A stretch of DNA of 64,000 bases from UBA4636 sp963650915. Lineage in GTDB: Bacteria > Bacillota > Clostridia > Christensenellales > Borkfalkiaceae. Position numbers and translations under genes: made by a program. The DNA lies in the NCBI GenBank assembly GCA_963650915.1, contig CAVJMJ010000003.1:60031-124030 (forward strand), written 5' to 3'. Of the stretch, positions 52,869 to 61,165 are shown one piece after another (within the stretch, counting starts at the first letter, position 1; every line of letters begins with the position of its first letter). The notes beneath the pieces are model-generated. The model was not told where the DNA came from. It saw only the letters and a list, made by a program, of their open reading frames with translations, and did no database searches.

Positions 52869-52897
52869 TTGTTTTTTAAGAAAATTTATGTTATTAT
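52869..52897 (+). promoter_or_regulatory. predicted promoter of rpoA
   Basis: TTGTTT (52869-52874) and TATTAT (52892-52897), 17 bp apart, with AT-rich sequence upstream. Confidence 0.55.
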
Positions 52898-52980
52898 ATA
52901 TGCAAAGCGATTTTTTAACGTCCGAATAAATTATAGACGGCTTGAAATTTATTGAAAACATTTAACGAAGGTGAAACTTT

Positions 52981-53937
52981 ATGATAGAATTTATTAAACC
53001 TAAAATTACCGCAAACCTATCCGAAGACGGTAAACAAGGAACGGTGGAAATATCCCCCCTTACGCACGGTTACGGGCTTACCATAGGTAACTCGATAAGG
53101 CGCGTGCTTTTAAATTCCGTTCCGGGTATAGCCGTTACCAAAATACAGTTAGAGGGTAACGACGGTGCGGTTTTGCATGAATTTTCGGTAATGCCGGGCG
53201 TTAAAGAGGACGTTTGCGAAATCGTTCTTAACGTAAAAGAAATCGTAGCGACTATGGCTTCCGAATTCCCGACCGAAGCCGAAATCGACGTCGTAGGTCC
53301 TATTGAAGTTACCGATTCGATGATAAAAGGCGACGGCTTGACGATGCTTAATCCCGAACACCACATCGCTACCGTCGAAGACGGATGCCGTTTTAAAATG
53401 GTTTTGACCTTTGAACACGGTTTCGGTTTCGTTACCAACGACAAAAACAGAAGACTTCATCCCGATTGCCCCATCGGCACGATTTTCGTGGATTCCAAAT
53501 ATACGCCGATACGCCATATAGGTTTTACCGTAGACAACGTCCGTGTCGACGACGTATCCGACTACGAAAAACTTACTTTTGACGTACAAACGACGGGCGT
53601 TCATAAAGTCGACGAAATGGTAGTTTACGCTGCCGGTATTTTGGCAAAACATTTTGCCTCGTTTACCGAACTTGCGCCCGACTACTTCGATATCGTAAAA
53701 CTTACGGGCGAAACTCAAGACAGCGGTAAGGAAAATCTTTCCAAGCCCATTGAAGAACTTCAACTTACCATAAGAAGTTACCATTGTTTGAAACGCGCTA
53801 ACATCAATACCGTCGAAGACATCACCAGAAAGACGACCGAAGAAATGATGGGGTTGCGCTCGTTAGGGCAAAAGTCTTACAATGAAATCAAAGACAAGAT
53901 TCACGAACTCGGCTTTAAGTTTAGTGACGAAGAATAA
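52981..53937 (+). CDS. rpoA: RNA polymerase alpha subunit
   Basis: Alpha dimerises to nucleate RNA polymerase assembly, and its C-terminal domain contacts UP elements and activators. The 318-residue protein is complete: N-terminal dimer domain (HGYGLTIGNSIRRVLL), linker and C-terminal helix-hairpin-helix domain. At the UP-element surface it reads RSYHCLK: R265 is kept, but position 268 is His instead of the usual Asn. Unusually, the gene stands alone, with its own promoter and terminator, between aroQ and purB rather than in the ribosomal-protein alpha operon. Ribosome site AAGGTG is upstream. Confidence 0.96.
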   Translation: MIEFIKPKITANLSEDGKQGTVEISPLTHGYGLTIGNSIRRVLLNSVPGIAVTKIQLEGNDGAVLHEFSVMPGVKEDVCEIVLNVKEIVATMASEFPTEAEIDVVGPIEVTDSMIKGDGLTMLNPEHHIATVEDGCRFKMVLTFEHGFGFVTNDKNRRLHPDCPIGTIFVDSKYTPIRHIGFTVDNVRVDDVSDYEKLTFDVQTTGVHKVDEMVVYAAGILAKHFASFTELAPDYFDIVKLTGETQDSGKENLSKPIEELQLTIRSYHCLKRANINTVEDITRKTTEEMMGLRSLGQKSYNEIKDKIHELGFKFSDEE

Positions 53938-53950
53938 TTTTTAAACGCTC

Positions 53951-53988
53951 GTTGCAAGGGGAATATACTACCCTTGCAACTTTTTTTT
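53951..53988 (+). terminator. terminator of rpoA
   Basis: GTTGCAAGGG (53951-53960) pairs perfectly with CCCTTGCAAC (53971-53980), followed by eight T. Confidence 0.95.
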
Positions 53989-54210
53989 CCGAAAATAAAC
54001 CATACGGTTTGTCAAAAATCGAACGGGCACTTCCGAAAACGAGCGTGCTTTTTCCTAAAATCAACCATACGTTTTGCAAAAAACCGTGCATGTATTCTTA
54101 TAAAAGACAAACGGTGTTTTGCTAAAAAAGAGAGGACGTATCGCAAAAAAACAGACTGTATTTTGCTAAAAATCAAACCGGCGTAAAATTTTTAACAGAA
54201 AGATAATCGG
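53989..54210 (+). repeat. degenerate repeats between rpoA and purB
   Basis: AAAAT(C/A)AACCATACG-TTTGCAAAAA-like words recur every 35-60 bases with drift. A short reading frame through them has no ribosome site and is not called. Confidence 0.5.
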
Positions 54211-54239
54211 TTGACTTTTTTCGTCGTTTGGCTTATCAT
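54211..54239 (+). promoter_or_regulatory. predicted promoter of purB
   Basis: TTGACT (54211-54216) and TATCAT (54234-54239), 17 bp apart; the leader would be about 24 nt. Confidence 0.65.
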
Positions 54240-54269
54240 ATAGAAGGGATAAAAAATCGAGAGGGTTAC

Positions 54270-55697
54270 ATGAAAGACACTTACGTAAATCCTTTGTGCG
54301 AGAGATATTCAAGTAAAGAAATGCAAGGGCTTTTTTCGCCCGACAAAAAGTTTTCCTGTTGGCGTAAACTATGGGTTATTCTTGCCGAAAGCGAAAAAGA
54401 ACTCGGCGTTGATATTTCCGACGAGCAAATTGCCGAAATGAAGGCGCATATTTACGACATAGATTACGACAAGGCACTCTTTTACGAAAAGCAAACGCGC
54501 CATGACGTAATGGCTCATATTAAAACTTACGGCGACGCCTGCCCCAAAGCAAAAGGCATTATTCACCTCGGCGCAACGAGTTGTTTCGTCGGTGACAATA
54601 CCGATATAATTATCTACAAGGAAGCCCTTGAACTTGTCGAAAACAGGCTTATAGCCCTACTTTCGCTATATTACGACTTTTGTTTGGAACATAAAAACGA
54701 AAGGACGCTGTCCTATACGCACTTTCAGGCGGCGCAACCTACGACGCTCGGAAAGCGTGCAACCTTATGGGCGCAAGATTTGACTTTCGACCTCGAAAGA
54801 TTAAGAGAAGTTAAAAATTCCTTAAAACTTTTAGGGTGCAAGGGAACGACCGGTACGGCGGCAAGTTTTTTAAAACTTTTGGGTACACCCGAAAAGGTTT
54901 TAAAACTCGAAAAACTTATTGCCGAAAAGGTCGGAATCGACTCCTGCTATGCCGTATCGGGGCAAACTTATTCGAGAAAAATCGATTATTTTATTTTATC
55001 GGTTTTGTCCGGGATAGCCCAAAGCGCGTCAAAATTTGCCAACGATATACGCCTTTTGTCCCATTTAAAAGAAGTCGACGAACCTTTTGAAGAGTTGCAA
55101 GTTGGCTCTTCGGCAATGGCGTACAAGCGTAACCCCATGAGGTCGGAAAGGATATGTTCTCTTTCCCGTTTGGTCATTTGCGAGGCTTTAAACCCTGCCG
55201 TTACCGCTTCGACGCAGTGGCTTGAAAGGACGCTTGACGACTCGGCAAACCGTCGCATATCGATACCCGAAGCCTTTTTGGCTATAGACGGCGTACTTTT
55301 GCTATACGGTAACGTTTTAAAGGGACTAAAAACTTACCCTGTGATGATGCAAAAACATCTTGAAGAAGAACTTCCGTTTATGGTTACCGAAAATATTATG
55401 ACCTATCTTACCGAAAAGGGATTAGACAGGCAAGCGGTACACGAAGAATTACGTAATTTGTCCGTCGAAACCGCTAAAAAGATGAAAACCGAGGGCGGAT
55501 GTAACGACCTTATCGATAAAATTTTAAAGGATAATCGCTTTAATATTACCCGTAAGGAAATAGAAGGAATAATGAATTCCGACGAGCTTATAGGATTGGC
55601 GGTTTTTCAAACCGAAGAATTTTGTCGGCAGGTTTTAAAGCCTTTCAAAAAAGAAACGGAAAACTGCAAAACGGCAGATTTTCAGGTTAACGTTTAA
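54270..55697 (+). CDS. purB: adenylosuccinate lyase
   Basis: Acts twice in purine synthesis: SAICAR to AICAR, and adenylosuccinate to AMP. The 475-residue fumarase-superfamily enzyme carries the signature SSAMAYKRNPMRSERI (flexible serine loop), TSCFVGDNTD and SYTHFQAAQPTTLGKRA. The start at 54270 follows GAGAGGG; an in-frame TTG 14 codons earlier lies within the promoter. It is followed by purA, so the whole IMP-to-AMP branch is here. A copy of the dispersed element lies in frame at 54640-54664. Confidence 0.97.
   Translation: MKDTYVNPLCERYSSKEMQGLFSPDKKFSCWRKLWVILAESEKELGVDISDEQIAEMKAHIYDIDYDKALFYEKQTRHDVMAHIKTYGDACPKAKGIIHLGATSCFVGDNTDIIIYKEALELVENRLIALLSLYYDFCLEHKNERTLSYTHFQAAQPTTLGKRATLWAQDLTFDLERLREVKNSLKLLGCKGTTGTAASFLKLLGTPEKVLKLEKLIAEKVGIDSCYAVSGQTYSRKIDYFILSVLSGIAQSASKFANDIRLLSHLKEVDEPFEELQVGSSAMAYKRNPMRSERICSLSRLVICEALNPAVTASTQWLERTLDDSANRRISIPEAFLAIDGVLLLYGNVLKGLKTYPVMMQKHLEEELPFMVTENIMTYLTEKGLDRQAVHEELRNLSVETAKKMKTEGGCNDLIDKILKDNRFNITRKEIEGIMNSDELIGLAVFQTEEFCRQVLKPFKKETENCKTADFQVNV
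54640..54664 (+). repeat. dispersed element inside purB
   Basis: AAAACAGGCTTATAGCCCTA then CTTT, encoding NRLIALL. TATAG is read as T-ATA-G. Confidence 0.55.
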
Positions 55698-55722
55698 AAA
55701 TTAAAATTTATCAAAAAGTCGA

Positions 55723-55749
55723 GATAATCGACCTATAGACCGATTTTTT
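55723..55749 (+). repeat. dispersed element between purB and purA
   Basis: GATAATCGACCTATAG then ACCGATTTTTT, between the purB stop and the purA ribosome site; a near-consensus copy. Confidence 0.8.
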
Positions 55750-55782
55750 AAAACAAAAAAGAATTATAAAGGAATATAAATT

Positions 55783-57054
55783 ATGCTTACAGCGATAGTT
55801 GGAACCAATTGGGGCGATGAAGGCAAGGGGAGAATGGTAGACCTTCTTTCATCCGATTACGACGTGGTTTGCCGTTATCAAGGCGGAAACAACGCCGGGC
55901 ATACCGTAATAAACGAAAGGGGTAAATTTATTTTAAACCTTTTGCCGTCGGGTATATTGCGCGATAATACCGTTTGCGTAATGGGGCTCGGCATGGTGGT
56001 CGATTGCGAACATCTATATAACGAAGTTAACGCACTCAAAGAAAAAGGTATTAAAATAACACCGGAAAATTTGAAGATAAGCGATAAAGCCACTATATGC
56101 TTACCCTATCATAAACTTTTGGACTGTCTTGAAGAAGACAGACTTAAAGATAAAAAATTCGGCTCGACTAGGCGCGGTATAGCCCCTTGCTATGCCGACA
56201 AATACATGAAAAAGACTTTGCGTTTCGGCGATCTTTCCCATCCAGACGCCCTTTTTGCAAGACTTAAAGATATAGTCGAATGGAAGAACCTTACCGTAGC
56301 TAACGGTTATAAAGCAAAGCCCTTAGACGCACAAGAAATTTACGAATGGATAGAGAAATTTGCCATGCCGTTTAACGATTACGTGTGCGACGTTTCTGCT
56401 TTTTTTGACGAAGCGATATCAAGAGGTAAAAAGGTGATGTTCGAAGCCCAACTCGGCAGTTTAAGGGATGTCGACTACGGCATTTTTCCGTATACGTCGT
56501 CATCGTCGACCATCGCCACTTACGCACCGATAGGCGCGGGAATCCCCGAGTATTGCGTTGATAAAGTTATCGGTATAACCAAAGCCTATTCGAGTTGCGT
56601 TGGCGAGGGACCGTTTACTTGCGAACTTTTCGGCAAAGAAGGCGATTTTTTGCGTGAAGCGGGAAATGAGTACGGCGCGGCGACCGGCAGACCGAGAAGA
56701 GTAGGCGGTTTTGACGTCGTAGCAACCAAGTACGGCGCAAAAATTCAGGGTGCCGACGAAATCGCTCTTACCAAACTCGACGTTTTGTCTTGTTACGATA
56801 AAATTCCCGTTTGCGTAAGATATAGCGTCGACGGAATAGAAACGGATAAATTCCCCTTCGGTAAAGAATTGGAAAAAGCAAAGCCCGTTTACGAATATCT
56901 TGACGGATGGAAGCAAGATATTAGCGGTTGCAGAAAGCTTGAAGATCTTCCCGAAAACGCCGTAAAGTACGTAAAATTTATCGAAAACGCTATCGGTAAA
57001 AAGATAAAATACGTGTCCGTCGGTGCCGAAAGGGATGCAATAATAATGTTGTAA
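55783..57054 (+). CDS. purA: adenylosuccinate synthetase
   Basis: Joins IMP and aspartate with GTP to give adenylosuccinate, the substrate of PurB. The 423-residue enzyme begins with VGTNWGDEGKGRMVDLL (catalytic D and P-loop), continues with QGGNNAGHTV, GSTRRGIAPCYADK, GVGEGPFTCEL and GAATGRPRRVGGFD motifs. AAAGGAA precedes the ATG. N17 (NWGDEGKG) is a common variant of QWGDEGKG. Ends in a very long hairpin terminator. Confidence 0.97.
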   Translation: MLTAIVGTNWGDEGKGRMVDLLSSDYDVVCRYQGGNNAGHTVINERGKFILNLLPSGILRDNTVCVMGLGMVVDCEHLYNEVNALKEKGIKITPENLKISDKATICLPYHKLLDCLEEDRLKDKKFGSTRRGIAPCYADKYMKKTLRFGDLSHPDALFARLKDIVEWKNLTVANGYKAKPLDAQEIYEWIEKFAMPFNDYVCDVSAFFDEAISRGKKVMFEAQLGSLRDVDYGIFPYTSSSSTIATYAPIGAGIPEYCVDKVIGITKAYSSCVGEGPFTCELFGKEGDFLREAGNEYGAATGRPRRVGGFDVVATKYGAKIQGADEIALTKLDVLSCYDKIPVCVRYSVDGIETDKFPFGKELEKAKPVYEYLDGWKQDISGCRKLEDLPENAVKYVKFIENAIGKKIKYVSVGAERDAIIML

Positions 57055-57073
57055 TTAAAACCCGAAAAATGCC

Positions 57074-57098
57074 GTTAATCGGCTTATAGAGCTATTTA
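57074..57098 (+). repeat. dispersed element after purA (degenerate)
   Basis: GTTAATCGGCTTATAG then AGCTATTTA, 20 bp after the purA stop and directly before the terminator stem. Confidence 0.6.
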
Positions 57099-57099
57099 T

Positions 57100-57143
57100 A
57101 ATGTAAAAAAGGGCTATCGAAAACGATAGTCCTTTTTTACATT
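57100..57143. terminator. 20-bp bidirectional terminator between purA and spmB
   Basis: Bases 57100-57119 pair with 57124-57143 around AAAA, with T-runs inside the stem on both strands. The spmB stop codon lies in the right arm. Confidence 0.92.
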
Positions 57144-57652
57144 ATACGGCAAATAAAACAAGCAAATACCGTAGCGATAAAATTGGAAACGACGGAAATT
57201 AAAAAAGGTAAAACACCGGGTTTTCGTTCGCACTTAGAGTAATAAACGGCGCCTACGTAAAAGATCGTTTCGCTCGAACCGTAAATTGCCGCTCCGCATC
57301 TTGCAATATAACTGTCAACGCCGTATTCTTTCATGATTTCGGACAGTATACCGAGGCTTCCGCTTCCCGAAAAAGGTTTTAGTATAACGAGGGGTATTAA
57401 AGCCTTGTCTATACCGAACAATTTAAAAAAGTCCGCCGATAGGTCGATTATCGCCTTGCTTAGTCCGCTTTGGTTGAATAATTCCGTCATAACGAATACC
57501 GTTGACAGGTAGGGGAATATCGATAAAACGAGTTTAAAAGCCCGACTTGCGCCGTTTACGAAATCGTCGTACGGTTTGCCCTTTTTTACGATTACCGTTA
57601 TAATCGCCGAAATAAGCACGACGGGAATAATATAAGCGGTTATTTTTTGCAT
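57137..57652 (-). CDS. spmB: spore maturation protein B
   Basis: A 171-residue membrane protein of the SpmB/nucleoside-recognition (Gate) family. In Bacillus and Clostridium it is needed for spore-core dehydration and heat resistance. Typical features are FPYLSTVFVMTELFNQSG, LIPLVILKPFSGSGSLG and GSSETIFYVGAVY. The start ATG 57652 overlaps the end of spmA by 13 bp, which implies coupled translation. IIDLSADFF in the middle is encoded by a nearly full dispersed-element copy at 57424-57453. Its presence with spmA suggests, but does not prove, a spore former. Confidence 0.92.
   Translation of the reverse strand: MQKITAYIIPVVLISAIITVIVKKGKPYDDFVNGASRAFKLVLSIFPYLSTVFVMTELFNQSGLSKAIIDLSADFFKLFGIDKALIPLVILKPFSGSGSLGILSEIMKEYGVDSYIARCGAAIYGSSETIFYVGAVYYSKCERKPGVLPFLISVVSNFIATVFACFICRIM
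57424..57453 (-). repeat. dispersed element inside spmB (near full-length)
   Basis: On the coding strand GATAATCGACCTATCG then GCGGACTTTTTT; it differs from the consensus only in TATCG for TATAG. Confidence 0.7.
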
Positions 57653-58185
57653 AGGACTTTTGTTAGCAAAATAGCGCAAAGGGAGGAGATTAAAGTCGAT
57701 AAAATCGTGGGTAAAATTACGTCTTCGGGCGACGATGAGCCTAACGCCGTTTTAAGACCTATGACGGACACGGGCAAAAGTTGAAGGGAGGAGCACGCTA
57801 TCGCAAAAAGCATGTTTTGTTGGTACACGGTGCCCCTTTTTTCGAGTATTTTTTGCGCTTCTATGCCGATAGGCGTTGCTATTCCGCCAAGCCCCAAAAC
57901 GTTGCAAGATATATTCATTGCCAACAAATTTGCCGTTTCTTCGTCTGTTTTCCCGAAAACAAAGGCTATCGGTTTTTTGAGTAATTTTGCCAATAATCGA
58001 CCTATAGCCCCGCTTTTTATTAATTCAAACAGACTAAGCCATAACGCGTAAATCAAAAACAAGTCAATAGAAAGCTTCCCTGCTTTTTCAACGCCTTTAC
58101 TCATAACCGAAACCACCGAAGACGGATTTATAACGGTCAAAACAATCAAAGAAGCAAGCGTTATTACACAAAAAATTACGTTCAC
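57640..58185 (-). CDS. spmA: spore maturation protein A
   Basis: A 181-residue membrane protein paired with SpmB. Family features are a hydrophobic N-terminus, FLIYALWLSLFELIKSGAIG, NISCNVLGLGGIATPIGI and SLQLLPVSVIGLK. I take the GTG at 58185 as start; the upstream CGGGTAG site is weak and an internal ATG is possible. Dispersed-element sequence at 57993-58018 (plus strand AATCGACCTATAGCCCCG) encodes KSGAIGRLL. Confidence 0.9.
   Translation of the reverse strand: MNVIFCVITLASLIVLTVINPSSVVSVMSKGVEKAGKLSIDLFLIYALWLSLFELIKSGAIGRLLAKLLKKPIAFVFGKTDEETANLLAMNISCNVLGLGGIATPIGIEAQKILEKRGTVYQQNMLFAIACSSLQLLPVSVIGLKTALGSSSPEDVILPTILSTLISSLCAILLTKVLCKK
57993..58018 (+). repeat. dispersed element inside spmA (antisense to the gene)
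   Basis: AATAATCGACCTATAGCCCC then GCTTTT on the plus strand, the same GACCTATAGCCCC core as in aroA and aroC. Confidence 0.7.
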
Positions 58186-58233
58186 TAAACAGACTACCCG
58201 AACTAAATTATGTCGTTAAACCTTTTATTATGT

Positions 58234-58262
58234 TTTACTTTTTAAACAAACTATGATATATT
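58234..58262 (+). promoter_or_regulatory. predicted promoter of metG
   Basis: TTTACT (58234-58239) and TATATT (58257-58262), 17 bp apart. Confidence 0.6.
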
Positions 58263-58336
58263 TATTAAATAAACTAACTAAATTGCCGTCATCGGCGACC
58301 TTTTTCGTCGTCGACGCCGATAAGACGAGGTATATT

Positions 58337-60358
58337 ATGAAAGACAAATTTTACATTACGACGCCCATTTACTATCCGAGCGGAAAGTGGCATATCGGAA
58401 CTTGCTACACGACCGTCGTTTGCGACGCTATCGCAAGGTATTATCGTTTAGCGGGGCGGGACGTATTCTTCTTAACGGGTACGGACGAGCACGGTCAAAA
58501 AATTCAGGCAAAAGCCAAGGAAAATGGAGTTACGCCCAAAGAATTCGTTGACGTAATCGTTGCCGACCTTAAAGAAATCTGGAAGATGCTCGATATATCT
58601 TACGATCGTTTTATAAGGACGACCGATCCCGATCACGTTCAAACCGTGCAGTACGTATTCAAACGCCTTTACGAAAACGGTGATGTATACAAATCCCGTT
58701 ACGAAGGTTGGTATTGCACCGACTGCGAAAGCTTTTTTACAGATCTTCAGTTAAAGGACGGCAAATGTCCCGATTGCGGAAGGGAAGTTCATAAAGAAAT
58801 AGAAGAATGTTATTATTTCCGTCTTTCGAAATATGCGGACAGAATTTTAAAACTTTACGAGGATAATCCCGAGTTTTTGCAACCCAAGTCCCGTATGAAC
58901 GAGATGATTAACAACTTTATTAAGCCCGGGCTTCAAGATTTATGCGTTTCGCGTACTTCTGTAAAATGGGGCATCCCCGTTGAATTCGATCCCGAACACA
59001 CCGTTTACGTGTGGATAGACGCATTGTCGAATTATATTTCGGCGCTCGGTTACAAAAACGGCGGTGACGAAAAACTTTTTGAAAAATTTTGGCCGTGCGA
59101 CCTTCATATGACAGGAAAAGAGATAATAAGGTTCCACGCCATCATATGGCCGGCAATTTTAATGGCACTTGATTTGCCCCTTCCCAAAAAAGTTTACGGG
59201 CACGGCTGGCTTTTAATCGGCGGAGATAAACTGTCAAAGAGCAAGCAAGATAAAATTTCCACCGAACTTACCGATCCGAAGGAAATAGTTGCCCGTTACG
59301 GCAAAGACGCCCTTCGCTACTTTTTGATGAGGGAAATTCCTTTCGGCTCGGACGGGACTTATTCAAACGAATCTTTTTTAAACCGCATAAACAGCGATTT
59401 ATCCAACGATTTAGGAAACCTCGTATCGCGTACGACGGCTATGATAAGCCAAAACTTTGACGGCGTTTTGCCCGCTCCCTCCCAAAAGGAAGTCATCGAC
59501 GACGAAATTATCGCTCTTTCCGAGTCGCTTTTCGACGACGTAAACAAGGACATCGAAGAAATCAACGTTCCCAAAGCCCTTCAAGATATTTTCAAACTCG
59601 TTTCAAGGGCTAATAAATATATCGACGAAACCACCCCTTGGGTGTTAGCCAAAGATCCTTCAAAAAAGGAGAGGCTCGGCACGGTTTTGTATAATTTATC
59701 GGAATGTATAAGAATCTCGGCTACCTTTTTGTTGCCGTTTATTCCGTCGTCTGCCGAAAAAATACTTAACCTTTACGGCATCGACGCAAACGGCGTTTCA
59801 CTCGACACGGCAAAAGGCTTCGGATATCTTAAACCGAACGTTACGGTTACCAAAGCGCAACCGATTTTCCCGAGAATCGACGTCAAAAAAGAACTTAAAG
59901 ACATCGACGATATGATGATTAAACGTTACAAAGAAAAAGAGAAAGCTCAAAAAGAGGAAACTACCGCCGATAAAAAGGCGGGTGCCGATAAAAAGGCGGA
60001 AACGGAATCTAAAGACAAGACGGACGCCGAAAACGGAACCATTACCATCGACGAGTTTTTCAAAACCGAATTGAAAGTCGCAAAAGTAGTGGAGTGCGAA
60101 AAGGTTGAAAAATCGGATAAACTTTTGAAACTCAAACTTTCGCTCGGCAACGAGTTCAGACAGGTGGTAAGCGGTATAGCGGCTTATTATACCCCCGAAG
60201 AAATGATAGGTAAAAAAGTAGTTCTCGTCGCAAACTTAAAGCCGGCAAAACTTCGCGGAGTTTTAAGCGAGGGTATGATTTTGTGCGGGGAAAGCGACGG
60301 CAAGGTTAAACTTATCGAACCCGACGATTGCTTAAAAGAAGGCAGTAAGATTTCTTAA
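58337..60358 (+). CDS. metG: methionyl-tRNA synthetase with C-terminal tRNA-binding domain
   Basis: Charges tRNA-Met. The 673-residue class I enzyme has the HIGH variant HIGT (PSGKWHIGTCYT), the KMSKS variant DKLSKSKQDK and four zinc cysteines (CTDC..CPDC) in the connective domain. A lysine-rich linker with ADKKAGADKKAETESKD leads to an EMAP/Trbp111-like domain (IDEFFKTELKVAKVVECEKV to the end). ATG 58337 has GAGG upstream; the frame is open 28 codons further but runs into the promoter. tatD follows after 1 bp. Confidence 0.96.
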   Translation: MKDKFYITTPIYYPSGKWHIGTCYTTVVCDAIARYYRLAGRDVFFLTGTDEHGQKIQAKAKENGVTPKEFVDVIVADLKEIWKMLDISYDRFIRTTDPDHVQTVQYVFKRLYENGDVYKSRYEGWYCTDCESFFTDLQLKDGKCPDCGREVHKEIEECYYFRLSKYADRILKLYEDNPEFLQPKSRMNEMINNFIKPGLQDLCVSRTSVKWGIPVEFDPEHTVYVWIDALSNYISALGYKNGGDEKLFEKFWPCDLHMTGKEIIRFHAIIWPAILMALDLPLPKKVYGHGWLLIGGDKLSKSKQDKISTELTDPKEIVARYGKDALRYFLMREIPFGSDGTYSNESFLNRINSDLSNDLGNLVSRTTAMISQNFDGVLPAPSQKEVIDDEIIALSESLFDDVNKDIEEINVPKALQDIFKLVSRANKYIDETTPWVLAKDPSKKERLGTVLYNLSECIRISATFLLPFIPSSAEKILNLYGIDANGVSLDTAKGFGYLKPNVTVTKAQPIFPRIDVKKELKDIDDMMIKRYKEKEKAQKEETTADKKAGADKKAETESKDKTDAENGTITIDEFFKTELKVAKVVECEKVEKSDKLLKLKLSLGNEFRQVVSGIAAYYTPEEMIGKKVVLVANLKPAKLRGVLSEGMILCGESDGKVKLIEPDDCLKEGSKIS

Positions 60359-60359
60359 A

Positions 60360-61130
60360 ATGTTTTATATAGACTCCCATTGCCACCTGACAAGTAAAAA
60401 TTACGACCCCGAGGCGGTAGTTAAAACCGCGGAAGATGATGGCGTAAAAATTCTCGTCGACGTCGGTTGGAATTACCAAAGCACGGCGGATGCCGTTAAA
60501 AACGCCGAAAAATTCAAAGGCGTTTGGTGTGCGTGCGGTATCCATCCTTCCGAAAGTTTGATTTATACCGACGATGAGATTTTAAAAATAGAGGATTTGT
60601 TGAAAAACGAAAAGTGCATTGCCGTTGGTGAAATCGGGCTCGATTACCATTACGACGGAACGGATAAACCTTCCGAAAGAGAACTTTTCGAAAAACAAAT
60701 TTATCTTGCAGATAAACATAATCTTCCTTTTATAGTACATTCGCGCGACGCATCTTCCGATATGCTCGAAATTTTAAAAGCAAACAAAAATAAGCTAAAG
60801 AACGGCTTTTTAATGCATTGCTATAGCGAAAGCGCGGAGCAAGCAAAAAATTATCTCGATTTGGGTGCCTATTTTGCCTTCGGCGGAGTAATTACCTTTA
60901 AAAACAGTAAAAAAGACGATATAATTCGCTCGATACCTATCGATAGATTGCTTTTTGAAACCGATGCGCCTTATATGGCACCCGAACCTTTGAGGGGAAG
61001 TGTAAACCAACCTAAAAACGTGGTTTTGGTATATAAAAAGGCGGCTCAAATTCTCAATTTAGATGAAGAAGTTTTAAAGCAAACCGTATTTGACAATTTT
61101 GTCGCTTTTTTTAAAAAAGTCCGCCTATAG
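60360..61130 (+). CDS. tatD: TatD-family metal-dependent hydrolase
   Basis: A 256-residue TIM-barrel metallohydrolase, probably a DNase/exonuclease. The metal ligands DSHCHL (N-terminus), GEIGLDYHY, VHSRDAS, HCYSES and ETDAPYMAPE are all present. It sits in the metG-tatD-rsmA order common in Firmicutes; the usual rnmV (ribonuclease M5) gene between tatD and rsmA is missing here. Its TAG stop codon lies inside a dispersed-element copy. Confidence 0.95.
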   Translation: MFYIDSHCHLTSKNYDPEAVVKTAEDDGVKILVDVGWNYQSTADAVKNAEKFKGVWCACGIHPSESLIYTDDEILKIEDLLKNEKCIAVGEIGLDYHYDGTDKPSERELFEKQIYLADKHNLPFIVHSRDASSDMLEILKANKNKLKNGFLMHCYSESAEQAKNYLDLGAYFAFGGVITFKNSKKDDIIRSIPIDRLLFETDAPYMAPEPLRGSVNQPKNVVLVYKKAAQILNLDEEVLKQTVFDNFVAFFKKVRL

Positions 61131-61140
61131 GTCGGCTATC
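61117..61140 (-). repeat. dispersed element supplying the tatD stop codon
   Basis: AAGTCCGCCTATAGGTCGGC then TATC, a nearly symmetrical copy. The TAG in CCTATAG ends tatD. Confidence 0.75.
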
Positions 61141-61165
61141 AGACATTTTTTAGTGAAAAATCAAG

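Noticed and set aside
57137..58185. spmA/spmB as proof of sporulation
   Set aside because: Related genes also occur in non-sporulating bacteria and no other sporulation gene is in the window.
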